Shown here: positions 26,470-34,412 of the stretch, piece by piece
Position numbering within the stretch: position 1 is the stretch's first letter
Layout of the letters: each line of letters begins with the position of its first letter
From: Helicobacter burdigaliensis
GTDB lineage: Bacteria > Campylobacterota > Campylobacteria > Campylobacterales > Helicobacteraceae
NCBI RefSeq assembly: GCF_003670295.1
Contig: NZ_QXJG01000002.1
Span: forward strand, 117,104-181,103
Length of the DNA stretch: 64,000 nt
Reading direction: 5' to 3'
The notes under the pieces: generated by a model
The model's input: only the letters and a program-made list of their open reading frames with translations
Database searches by the model: none
What the model was told of the DNA's origin: nothing
Translations under genes and position numbers: made by a program

Positions 26470-27759
26470 ATGAGTTGGAATAGATTTGATACAAGATGGA
26501 TGTTATCTTTATTTGGCACAGCAGTTGGGGCGGGTATTTTGTATTTGCCTATTAAAGCAGGAGTTGGAGGCTTTTGGCCTATAATTGTGATGAGTATTAT
26601 CATTTTTCCTATGGTGTATTTAAGCCATAGAGCACTTAGTCGTTTTGTGGCACAAGCTAGGGGTAGGGATAAAGACATTACCCATGCAACAGAGGATTAT
26701 TTTGGCAAAAAGATAGGGATTTTCATTTCTATTTTGTATTTTTGTGCGATTTTTCCTATATGTCTAGCCTATTGTGTGGGGATTACAAACACTTTTGAGA
26801 GCTTTATCTTAAATCAAATTTTACCCCATATGGATTTTTATCAGAATCTAAAAGGCGTGGCATATCAAGTAGATAGCAACAATATAGCTTCTTTGTTGCC
26901 CTTTTTTAGGGCTTTACTTGCATTTGTTTTGGTGAGCGTTTTTATGGGTGTGATGTTTTTAAGCGAAGAAGTTATCACAAGAGTGTGCGAGTGGCTAGTG
27001 TATCCATTATGTGCGGTTTTATTTTTATTTTCTTTATATTTAATCCCTTATTGGAGACTTGAAAGCATTACTTATGTGCCAGAAGCAAAGGAATTTTTAA
27101 CCATTGTATGGCTTACACTTCCGGTGCTTGTTTTTGCATTTAACCATTCTCCTGCGATTTCTACATTTTCAGTCAGTGTTAAAAGGCATTATGAGGGTAA
27201 ATTTTTAAGAAAAACAAATCAGATACTTTTTAATACTTCTGTAATGTTGCTCTTTTTTGTAATGTTTTTTGTGATTTCGTGCACATTAGCATTAGATTTA
27301 AATGAGTTTGCACAAGCAAGAGAGCAAAATATTCCTATCCTTTCTTATTTTGCAAACAAAATTAATAATCCTATTATTGCTTATGGGGGACCTTTGGTTG
27401 CGTTTTTAGCGATTACAAGTTCCTTTTTTGGGCATTATTTTGGTGCAAGAGAGGGAGCATATGGGATTGTTAGAAAAAGTGCAACTTTAATGGGTAAAAC
27501 TCCCAATATGCCTTTGGTTAAAAAAGTATCTAATATTGTGATGTATGTAATTATGGTGGTTGTTGCGTATTTAAATCCAAGTGTGTTAGATTTTATTGAA
27601 AAGCTTGGAGGGCCTATTATTGCAGCGATTTTATTTTTAATGCCAGTGATTTCTTTTTATATTGTTTCAAGGCTTAAAAAATATCAAAATTTAGCATTAG
27701 ATGCATTTGTGTTTATCACAGGAGTTTTAACAATTATTACCGTGATTTATAGTTTTTAG
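26470..27759 (+). CDS. sdaC: Serine/threonine transporter, HAAAP family (SdaC-like)
   Basis: The 429-residue inner-membrane permease has about 11 hydrophobic segments and the start GTAVGAGILYLPIKAG typical of the SdaC/TdcC hydroxy-amino-acid:proton symporters. Serine is a main carbon source in this phylum and would be taken up here; the deaminase gene sdaA that often accompanies it is not adjacent. Start ATG 26470 follows AAAAGG. A good terminator follows at 27762. Confidence 0.85.
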   Translation: MSWNRFDTRWMLSLFGTAVGAGILYLPIKAGVGGFWPIIVMSIIIFPMVYLSHRALSRFVAQARGRDKDITHATEDYFGKKIGIFISILYFCAIFPICLAYCVGITNTFESFILNQILPHMDFYQNLKGVAYQVDSNNIASLLPFFRALLAFVLVSVFMGVMFLSEEVITRVCEWLVYPLCAVLFLFSLYLIPYWRLESITYVPEAKEFLTIVWLTLPVLVFAFNHSPAISTFSVSVKRHYEGKFLRKTNQILFNTSVMLLFFVMFFVISCTLALDLNEFAQAREQNIPILSYFANKINNPIIAYGGPLVAFLAITSSFFGHYFGAREGAYGIVRKSATLMGKTPNMPLVKKVSNIVMYVIMVVVAYLNPSVLDFIEKLGGPIIAAILFLMPVISFYIVSRLKKYQNLALDAFVFITGVLTIITVIYSF

Positions 27760-27761
27760 AC

Positions 27762-27800
27762 TTTAAAGAGGGCTTAACTTATTGTTAAAAGCCCTTTAAA
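27762..27800 (+). terminator. Rho-independent terminator after sdaC
   Basis: GGGCTTAAC 27770-27778 pairs with GTTAAAAGCCC 27784-27794 (two extra A), extended by TTTAAAG 27762-27768 and CTTTAAA 27794-27800. It sits directly after the sdaC stop. Confidence 0.8.
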
Positions 27801-27863
27801 TTTATCCATATTTTTTATAACTTATGCTATTATTTTTTATTAAAAAATAGCAAGGTTAAGAAT

Positions 27864-29717
27864 ATGGTAGATTATGGTATTAATTATTGGGCAGGCGATG
27901 ATTTTATCATTGAAGATGGACAAGTAAAGGTGAATTATAAAAGTAAGCCTGCTCTTATTGATATTGTGAAAAAGGTAAGAGAAGAGGGCTATAGAGGTCC
28001 TTTGCTGATTAGATTTCCTCATTTAATCAAAAAGCAAGTAGAAAAAATCTTTCAAAATTTTGAAAATTCCATTAAAGAGCACCATTATAAAGGTAGATTT
28101 AAAGCTGTTTTTCCACTTAAAGTGAATCATTATCCTAATTTTGTGCTTCCTTTAGTGGAGCTTATGGAGCATAGATGCTATGGGCTAGAGGCAGGAAGTA
28201 AGTCAGAACTTATAGTAGCCATGGCTTATACAAATGAAAATTCCCCCATTACCGTAAATGGTTTTAAAGATAAGGAGATGATTTCTCTAGGTTTTATTGC
28301 GGCTAAAATGGGGCATGATATTACTTTAACCATTGAAGGATTAAATGAGCTTGAAACGATTATAGAAGTTGCAAAATCTATGGGTAAGCCCTATCCTAAC
28401 ATAGGACTTAGAATAAGGCTTCATAGCACAGGTGTTGGAATATGGGCTAAAAGTGGGGGGATTAATTCTAAGTTCGGACTTACTGCAACTGAACTAGTAG
28501 AAGCCATCAATCTTTTGCAAAAAAATGAGCTTCTTTCTCAATTTACAATGATACATTTTCATATTGGTAGTCAAATTAGTGATATTGCTCCTTTAAAAAA
28601 GGCTTTAAGAGAAGCGGGGAATATTTATGCAGAGTTGCGTAAAATGGGAGCTAAGAATCTAAGTGCAGTGAATATTGGTGGTGGTTTAGCAGTAGAATAC
28701 ACCCAGCATGAAAACCATCAAAATAGAAATTATACTTTAGCAGAGTTTAGCGGGAATGTTGTCTTTACGCTTAAAGAAATTGCTAAAAACAAAAAAGAAA
28801 GAGAACCCGATATTTTTATAGAATCAGGGCGTTATGTTTCAGCAAACCATGCTACGCTTATTGCACCTGTTTTAGAACTTTTCTCTCAAGAATATGATGA
28901 AAAAAACTTGCATTTAAAAGACAAAAATCCTCCTTTAGTAGAAGAATTGCTAGATTTGTATAATACCATTAATGAACGCTATGCGATAGAGTATTTACAT
29001 GATAGCCTAGAACATATGGAATCGCTTCTTACACTTTTTGATTTAGGTTATATTGATTTACAAGATCGCTCCAATACAGAAGTTTTGGTGCATTTAATCA
29101 TTAAAAAAGTGATTAAGATTTTAAAGCATAAAAACCATAAAGATATTATTAGAATCCAAGATCAAGTGCAAGAGAGATATTTGCTAAATTGTAGCTTTTT
29201 CCAAAGTTTGCCAGATTATTGGGGGCTAGAGCAGAATTTTCCTGTGATTCCGCTAGATAGGCTAAATAAACGCCCAACGCGTAGTGCGAGTTTGTGGGAT
29301 ATTACTTGTGATAGTGATGGCGAGATTGGATTTAATAAAAATTTCCCCCTCTTTTTGCATGATATTGATGTAAATAAAGAAGAATATTTTTTAGGCTTCT
29401 TTTTAGTGGGGGCTTATCAAGAAGTGCTTGGAATGCGACATAATCTTTTCACACACCCCACAGAACTAAGTGTTGTTTTTGATGAAGAGGGGGGATATGA
29501 GATTGCAAATATGTTAGAAGCTCAAACAATTTTAGATGTTTTAGATGATCTAGATTATGATACCAAAGAGATAGAAAGGCGTCTAAAGCAAAAGCTAGAA
29601 GATAGTGAGAAAATTGCTGAAGATTCTAAGAAAGAAGTTTTAGGGCAACTTTATGTAATGCTAAGTGAAAATGGTTATCTAAGAACTGTGTTTAAAAGTG
29701 AAGGAGAAATGGTGTGA
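27864..29717 (+). CDS. speA: Biosynthetic arginine decarboxylase
   Basis: The 617-residue PLP-dependent fold-III decarboxylase converts arginine to agmatine, the first step of polyamine synthesis in this lineage. The PLP lysine is K86 in FPLKVNHYPN; the glycine-rich phosphate-binding segment is AVNIGGGLAVEY near 271-282. Length is typical of SpeA. Start ATG 27864 has an upstream AAGG. Its stop overlaps the cysE start, so they are coupled. Confidence 0.95.
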   Translation: MVDYGINYWAGDDFIIEDGQVKVNYKSKPALIDIVKKVREEGYRGPLLIRFPHLIKKQVEKIFQNFENSIKEHHYKGRFKAVFPLKVNHYPNFVLPLVELMEHRCYGLEAGSKSELIVAMAYTNENSPITVNGFKDKEMISLGFIAAKMGHDITLTIEGLNELETIIEVAKSMGKPYPNIGLRIRLHSTGVGIWAKSGGINSKFGLTATELVEAINLLQKNELLSQFTMIHFHIGSQISDIAPLKKALREAGNIYAELRKMGAKNLSAVNIGGGLAVEYTQHENHQNRNYTLAEFSGNVVFTLKEIAKNKKEREPDIFIESGRYVSANHATLIAPVLELFSQEYDEKNLHLKDKNPPLVEELLDLYNTINERYAIEYLHDSLEHMESLLTLFDLGYIDLQDRSNTEVLVHLIIKKVIKILKHKNHKDIIRIQDQVQERYLLNCSFFQSLPDYWGLEQNFPVIPLDRLNKRPTRSASLWDITCDSDGEIGFNKNFPLFLHDIDVNKEEYFLGFFLVGAYQEVLGMRHNLFTHPTELSVVFDEEGGYEIANMLEAQTILDVLDDLDYDTKEIERRLKQKLEDSEKIAEDSKKEVLGQLYVMLSENGYLRTVFKSEGEMV

Positions 29718-30415
29718 TCTATGCAAAAAGCCTTTTTGGCACTATCAAAGAGGATTTTCAAACCATTTTAGATAAAGATCCAGCAATTAAGTCTAAAATA
29801 GAGCTTTTTTTTAATTATCCAGGGCTTATTGCCATAGTGCATTATAGGATTGCACATAGATTGCATAAAAAGGGCTTTAAGGTTTTAGCTAGAATCTTAA
29901 TGGGATTTACGCAGTGGATTACAAATGTGGATATTCACCCAGCAGCACAAATTGGACATAGGGTATTTATAGATCATGGAATTGGTGTGGTGATAGGGGA
30001 AACAGCAATTGTAGGAAATGAAGTTACTATTTATCAAGGTGTGAGCTTAGGGGGGGTTAGCCTTATGCAAAAAAAACGCCACCCAACCATTGAAGATAAT
30101 GTGATTATTGGTGCGGGAGCTAAGATTTTAGGGGATATTGTTATAGGAGAAAACTCTAAGGTAGGAGCAAATTCTGTGGTGATTAAATCAGTTCCACCCA
30201 ATTCCACTGCGGTTGGGATTCCTGCTAAGACGATTATTAAAGGTAGGAGTAATGATTTAAACAAGATTCCAGATATTCATTATCAACTTTTTAGCTATCT
30301 TTTAAAGCGTGTGGAGCTTTTACAAAAAAATTGCAAAGATAGCACTATGCAAAAACAGATTAATGAACTAGATACTTTTTATAAAGAGTTTTTAAAGACA
30401 ATGAAAGGCAATTAG
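29714..30415 (+). CDS. cysE: Serine O-acetyltransferase
   Basis: The 233-residue enzyme makes O-acetylserine for cysteine synthesis. The N-terminal helical region is followed by left-handed beta-helix hexapeptide repeats with IHPAAQIGHRVFIDHGIGVVIG and QGVSLGG. It starts at GTG 29714, overlapping the speA stop TGA by reading-frame offset; the first ATG lies 21 bases later and would remove only a few residues. AAGGAG precedes the GTG. Confidence 0.95.
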   Translation: MIYAKSLFGTIKEDFQTILDKDPAIKSKIELFFNYPGLIAIVHYRIAHRLHKKGFKVLARILMGFTQWITNVDIHPAAQIGHRVFIDHGIGVVIGETAIVGNEVTIYQGVSLGGVSLMQKKRHPTIEDNVIIGAGAKILGDIVIGENSKVGANSVVIKSVPPNSTAVGIPAKTIIKGRSNDLNKIPDIHYQLFSYLLKRVELLQKNCKDSTMQKQINELDTFYKEFLKTMKGN

Positions 30416-30464
30416 AAAGTTTTAAGCCCAAAAAGATAGTTTAAAATATATACAAAGTAAGGCT

Positions 30465-31298
30465 ATGCAAAAAATAGAAAACCAAAAAATAAAGCGTTTG
30501 AAATATATTTGTTCTAAAATCAGCCAGGTTCCTTGCAGTATTAAGGAATTATCCCTTGAATTAAAGGTAAGCACTAAGACGATTAAAAGAGATTTAGAGA
30601 GCTTAAAAGCTATCAAAGTGGGTAATAAGTGGAAAATTGAAGTGGATATTTTAGAAAGCTTTTATAAAAATTTTATTCACTTAGAAGCTTTAGAGGATGC
30701 GTTTAAACTGCCTAAAACGAGCCAAAAATCTATTTTTATCCATTGGGAGGCAGAAAAACTTAGCAATGAAGATCTAAAGAATTTTAGAATTTTAGAAAGA
30801 GCAATTAAAGAGAAAAAAGAAGTGGATTTTGAGTTTAGGGGGATTAGCTTTACTCTAAAGCCTTTAAAGCTCGCATTTTTTAGTGAGTTTTGGTATCTTT
30901 TAGGGCTTGATAGTGCCAAAGAAGATAAATTTAAAAAGTTTTATTTTAAAGATATAAAAAATATTAAAATAGGGAAGAATAGTTTTAGCACTCAAATTCC
31001 ACTAGAAGAAATTTTAAAAAATGCAGATTCCATTTGGTTTAGTGAAGATTGCTTTAGCGTAAGACTTTTTATAGAAGTACCCATTGTAAAATATTTTTTA
31101 AGAAAACCACTAAGATCGCAGAAAATCTTGGGAAAAGATAAAGATGGATCACTAGAAATAGAAGTGCAAGTGAGTAATGAAATGGAGATTTTGCCACTAA
31201 TTTATAGCTATATACCTTATATTAAAGTGCTAGAACCTAGAAGCTTGCAAGAGAGTATTAAACAAACTTTAAAGAGCTATTTAAAAGAGATAAAATAG
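30465..31298 (+). CDS. WYL-domain transcriptional regulator
   Basis: A 277-residue protein with an N-terminal winged helix of DeoR/HTH_11 type (about 8-50; TKTIKRDLESLK is the recognition helix) and a WYL domain at about 100-165 (FWYLLGLD), then a C-terminal WCX-like part. WYL domains sense nucleic acid or nucleotide ligands, and relatives such as BrxR/CapW repress anti-phage operons. A perfect 17-base palindrome overlaps its stop codon, and a close copy lies upstream of the nuclease operon, pointing to a local regulon. The start ATG lies after a weak AAGG site. Confidence 0.86.
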   Translation: MQKIENQKIKRLKYICSKISQVPCSIKELSLELKVSTKTIKRDLESLKAIKVGNKWKIEVDILESFYKNFIHLEALEDAFKLPKTSQKSIFIHWEAEKLSNEDLKNFRILERAIKEKKEVDFEFRGISFTLKPLKLAFFSEFWYLLGLDSAKEDKFKKFYFKDIKNIKIGKNSFSTQIPLEEILKNADSIWFSEDCFSVRLFIEVPIVKYFLRKPLRSQKILGKDKDGSLEIEVQVSNEMEILPLIYSYIPYIKVLEPRSLQESIKQTLKSYLKEIK

Positions 31299-31312
31299 AC
31301 AAAATTTGTCTA
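31296..31312. promoter_or_regulatory. Perfect palindrome, candidate WYL-regulator operator
   Basis: TAGACAAA at 31296-31303, one central A and TTTGTCTA at 31305-31312 form an 8-bp-arm inverted repeat. It starts on the stop codon of the WYL gene and lies 40 bases before the BspA-like gene, where a promoter would be. The same motif, 14 of 17 identical, is at 34244-34260. Confidence 0.6.
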
Positions 31313-31352
31313 AAACATAATGTTAAAATTGTAAAAAACAAAAGGCAAACCA

Positions 31353-32213
31353 ATGAAATATAAGCCCAAAAATAAAGACGAACTAAAGAAGCTAGTGGAA
31401 GATACAAGCGTATATTTAGGCGATATTGATACAAGCTTAATAAAAAACATGGAAACTCTTTTTATGAGAAGTGTGAGAAAAGATTTTAGTGGGATAGAAA
31501 AATGGAATGTGAGTAAAGTTAAAGATATGGGCTTTATGTTTTTTGAAGCTTTGTATTTTAATGCAGATATTAGCACTTGGAATGTATCTAGTGTGGAACA
31601 TATGGAAGCTATGTTTAATGGGGCTATTAATTTTAATCAAAATTTAGATGCTTGGGATATAAGCAATGTGCGTGATTTTAGAGAATTTGAAGAAAATACC
31701 AGTCTTAAGGATTTACCTATTTGGCTAAAAAGCGAAACCTATAAAATAGGAAATAAATATAAACCTAAAAACAAAGGGCAACTAAGAGTGCTAATAGAAG
31801 ATGAAGGAGTGAATTTAGGGGAGATTGATACAAGCAAAATTACAAATATGGAAGCATTGTTTTTGGGAATGAATTATAGGGAGGATTTTAGTGGGATAGG
31901 GAAGTGGAATGTAAGCAATGTGCTTAGCCTAAACCATACTTTTTATGGCTTAGAAAATTTTAATGAAGATATAAGTGCTTGGAATGTTAGCAAAGTAGTA
32001 GATATGTGTGGAATGTTTTATCAAGCAACAAGTTTTAATCAAGATATAAGCGCTTGGAATGTAAGTAAAGTTACTAATATGGCTTTGATGTTTTGTGAGG
32101 CAACAAGTTTTAATCAAAATTTAGATTCTTGGGATATAAGCAATGTGGGAGATATGAGGCATATGTTTGATGGAAGCGGACAAAAAAGACTGCCTAAGTG
32201 GCATAAAAGATAG
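31353..32213 (+). CDS. BspA-like leucine-rich repeat protein (DUF285 type)
   Basis: A 286-residue protein made of about 22-residue repeats with the BspA/DUF285 signature W-N/D-V/I-S-x-V, M-x-x-M-F and F-N-x-D/N. It consists of two internal copies, each opening with KYKPKNK (about residues 2 and 133). Family members are usually surface adhesins, but no signal peptide or lipobox is present, so this one appears cytoplasmic or is exported unconventionally. Such genes are often multicopy and recombine. It follows the WYL palindrome and AAAGGC site. Confidence 0.85.
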   Translation: MKYKPKNKDELKKLVEDTSVYLGDIDTSLIKNMETLFMRSVRKDFSGIEKWNVSKVKDMGFMFFEALYFNADISTWNVSSVEHMEAMFNGAINFNQNLDAWDISNVRDFREFEENTSLKDLPIWLKSETYKIGNKYKPKNKGQLRVLIEDEGVNLGEIDTSKITNMEALFLGMNYREDFSGIGKWNVSNVLSLNHTFYGLENFNEDISAWNVSKVVDMCGMFYQATSFNQDISAWNVSKVTNMALMFCEATSFNQNLDSWDISNVGDMRHMFDGSGQKRLPKWHKR

Positions 32214-32224
32214 CACTAAAATAA

Positions 32225-32620
32225 CTAAGGACTTTTGCATTGATAAAATAGCTTGTGGCAGTTTAAAGAAATAAAACCATAGACTGATTTATCTTTAAAA
32301 TCGCATTTGCATTCTAATAAAGCTTTTGATATTTGGTATATTTTCTTGTGTGAAATTAATGTAATAGATTTTTTGCTAGAAAAATGATGAAAATTTTCAA
32401 GGTTTTTTGAATACTCACAAGCATCACTAAGCCCTTTAAAGTCTAATCCCAAAAGAGTTAAAGTTAAAGAATATCTTAAAAACAAAAGGCAAAATAATAA
32501 TCTTGTGTTTGTTTAGGTTTAAAAATAAAGCCTAGATACGCAGTTTAAATCCACTACTTCTAGTCTTTAAGATAAGATCCTCGCAAGTCTTTGCAAACTT
32601 GCAATAAAAAGTTTGTATAA
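32225..32620 (-). pseudogene. Decayed fragment of a PD-(D/E)XK nuclease gene
   Basis: On the minus strand, bases about 32490-32550 translate as AYLGFIFKPKQTQDYYFAF, matching AKYLSFALKPKQTNDYYFAF in the intact nuclease at 32646-33797. The match continues on both sides: GCAAGTCTTTGCAAACTTGC near 32583-32602 upstream, and the SFGIR segment downstream after an in-frame TAA (where the intact gene has a Gln codon) and a frameshift. It is the remnant of a tandem paralogue. The 86-codon frame at 32225-32485 is an out-of-frame relic of the same fragment, though its last 50 residues have no clear partner. Confidence 0.75.
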
Positions 32621-32645
32621 AAATTTTGTGTTAAAAGTTTTTCTT

Positions 32646-33797
32646 TTAACTACATTGATTTAATTTTTTATTTGCTTCTAATAATTTTTCATAATGATTG
32701 CGTATTAATTTTTGTGTATCTTCAATAAGGTTTTTAGAAGAACGAAGCTCAACAAACTCTTTTTTTAAATCATTAAAAATTTGTGGAGTTTCATTATAAG
32801 CATCTTGGATGCCATTAGTGCCATTTTTTAGATATCTAATGCCAAAAGAGCGGTAAACATTGTTAATATCTTGATAAACAAATGCAAAGTAATAATCGTT
32901 TGTTTGCTTAGGCTTCAATGCAAAGCTTAGATATTTAGCAGAATCTTCATCGTTTATTTTTATAACCTCCCAGTCTTTAAACCTTTCTTCTTTTAGCAAG
33001 TCTTTACAGATTTGCTTTAAAAAATTTGCAATCATTTCAAGTATTTTATCTTCTTGTTGTAAAATTTCTAATGCTAGACTATATGTATCACTGCTATTTT
33101 TTTCTTTTAAAAACTCTATAATTTCCATTTGATTCTCCTTTTGATTTGTGATTTCTTTTACTGCATCTGTGTAAAATTCTATTGCATAGTAGAGATTTGC
33201 TATATTTTTTACCTTTTCTTTTATGTTTTCACACCATTTTAAAATATCCTTTTCATAAGAAATTTGGCGATAGTGGAGTTCTTTATCTCCCTTTTTTATG
33301 GTATTTTCAATAATCTTCCAACTTTCTAAACTGCTAGGCTCATTGCCATAAGGTGTTAGGTAGATGAGGTATTTTTCTCCATTTTGACTATCTAAACTAT
33401 CTAAAAAGTTTGCATAGCGATCTAATTGCACCTCTTGCTCTTTTGCATAAATTTTATTTTCTATCACAATATGAAAATTTTTAGCTTTTAAATATAGATC
33501 CAATCTTCCAGATTCTATATTAAATTCTGTATAAATCTTTAAATCTTCAAAATTGCTTTCATCTATGTTGCATTGCTTTAAAAACTCTTTCAAAAACAAA
33601 TCCCCTTGAGCGTGATTTCCATTAGGATTTAGTAAAGAGCAGAGCATATTAGAGTGCATTTGCACTTCTAAATGTGCTTTTTGCACGACTAATAAAGGAT
33701 TGTATTCATTTATCCCTCTTCTTTTGCGCTCTTCTAAACGCTTATTTTTAAATTTAGCAAATTCAATAAAAAAATCTTGATAATCTTGATTTTTCAT
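32646..33797 (-). CDS. PD-(D/E)XK nuclease family protein
   Basis: A 383-residue protein with the restriction-endonuclease-like core: D100 in GRLDLYL, E113-x-K115 in IVIENKIYAKEQ, and a following Q-x-x-R-Y helix (QLDRY near 125-129). This resembles the PDDEXK_4 group, which is often found in accessory and defence loci but lacks a known substrate. The start ATG 33797 follows AAGGAG. It is 9 bases after the small protein gene at 33807 in the same direction, so they form an operon. A paralogue remnant lies directly downstream. Confidence 0.82.
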   Translation of the reverse strand: MKNQDYQDFFIEFAKFKNKRLEERKRRGINEYNPLLVVQKAHLEVQMHSNMLCSLLNPNGNHAQGDLFLKEFLKQCNIDESNFEDLKIYTEFNIESGRLDLYLKAKNFHIVIENKIYAKEQEVQLDRYANFLDSLDSQNGEKYLIYLTPYGNEPSSLESWKIIENTIKKGDKELHYRQISYEKDILKWCENIKEKVKNIANLYYAIEFYTDAVKEITNQKENQMEIIEFLKEKNSSDTYSLALEILQQEDKILEMIANFLKQICKDLLKEERFKDWEVIKINDEDSAKYLSFALKPKQTNDYYFAFVYQDINNVYRSFGIRYLKNGTNGIQDAYNETPQIFNDLKKEFVELRSSKNLIEDTQKLIRNHYEKLLEANKKLNQCS

Positions 33798-33806
33798 AAT
33801 TTCTCC

Positions 33807-34196
33807 TTATAATTCTTGATAAAAACAAAGCAGTTTTACATTTTCCTTGTCGCTTTCTTTAACGCTAAAAATAACACTAGTATCATCGTCTATCGCATCT
33901 TCTAAAACTTTTGCTTTATTATTTGCAAGCCCTTCTAAACTTGCTCCTTTTAAAATATCAAAACTTGCTACAAGCATACAAATTTTATGATTTTCAAGCT
34001 TTTTTAAAGTTAAGTCATTTGCATTTTCTTTATAGATATAAAATCCACCATTTTTTAAAATGCTTGTGGCTTTTTTCATAATTTCAGTAATATCTATACT
34101 TATTATAGCTTTTTCACCACTTGTTTCAAAAGGCTTGGAAGCTAGAAATTCCTCTCTTAAAAGTGCTTCCAGCTTATCTAAATCTTTTTCTTGCAT
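33807..34196 (-). CDS. Small acidic protein of unknown function, nuclease operon partner
   Basis: I start this gene at ATG 34196 (129 residues, MQEKDLDKLE) because AAAGGA lies just upstream; the longer frame from 34250 would run through the promoter and palindrome. The protein is acidic. Its second half, with AKVLEDAIDDDTSVIFSVKE and VKLLCFYQ, loosely resembles the C-terminal domain of FtsZ (helix, then the D-x-I-I-F-G strand and a final strand), but with no GTPase domain. That likeness is a pattern impression only. It precedes the nuclease gene by 9 bases. Confidence 0.65.
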   Translation of the reverse strand: MQEKDLDKLEALLREEFLASKPFETSGEKAIISIDITEIMKKATSILKNGGFYIYKENANDLTLKKLENHKICMLVASFDILKGASLEGLANNKAKVLEDAIDDDTSVIFSVKESDKENVKLLCFYQEL

Positions 34197-34243
34197 TTTT
34201 TTCCTTTGTGAATAGTGTTGATAAGAATTATAGTATAAAATTT

Positions 34244-34260
34244 TGGACAAAAAATGTCTA
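34244..34260. promoter_or_regulatory. Second WYL-type operator motif, upstream of nuclease operon
   Basis: The 17 bases from T34244 to A34260 match the palindrome at 31296-31312 at 14 positions (GACA and TGTCTA kept). On the minus strand a TATAAT box lies at 34226-34231, so the motif covers about the -25 to -45 region of the operon promoter, where a bound regulator would block or aid RNA polymerase. It also lies 150 bases before dnaX on the other strand. Confidence 0.5.
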
Positions 34261-34412
34261 AATATTATCCATTGATAATCATCTTTTTGAAAAGATATAT
34301 TGTTTTGTAGAGATTAAAACATAAAATATTTATTTTTTGGATTTTAGGGTATTTAATCAAAATTAGAATATCTTTATAGTAAAATATTTTCTTTAAATTT
34401 CAAGGGAAGTTG

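Noticed and set aside
32225..32485. An 86-codon minus-strand frame as a gene of its own
   Set aside because: It is better explained as an out-of-frame relic of a decayed nuclease gene that matches the intact neighbour.
34260..34300. A Fur-like box (ATTATCCATTGATAATC) before dnaX
   Set aside because: Resemblance is loose and AT-rich DNA gives many such hits; dnaX is not an expected Fur target.
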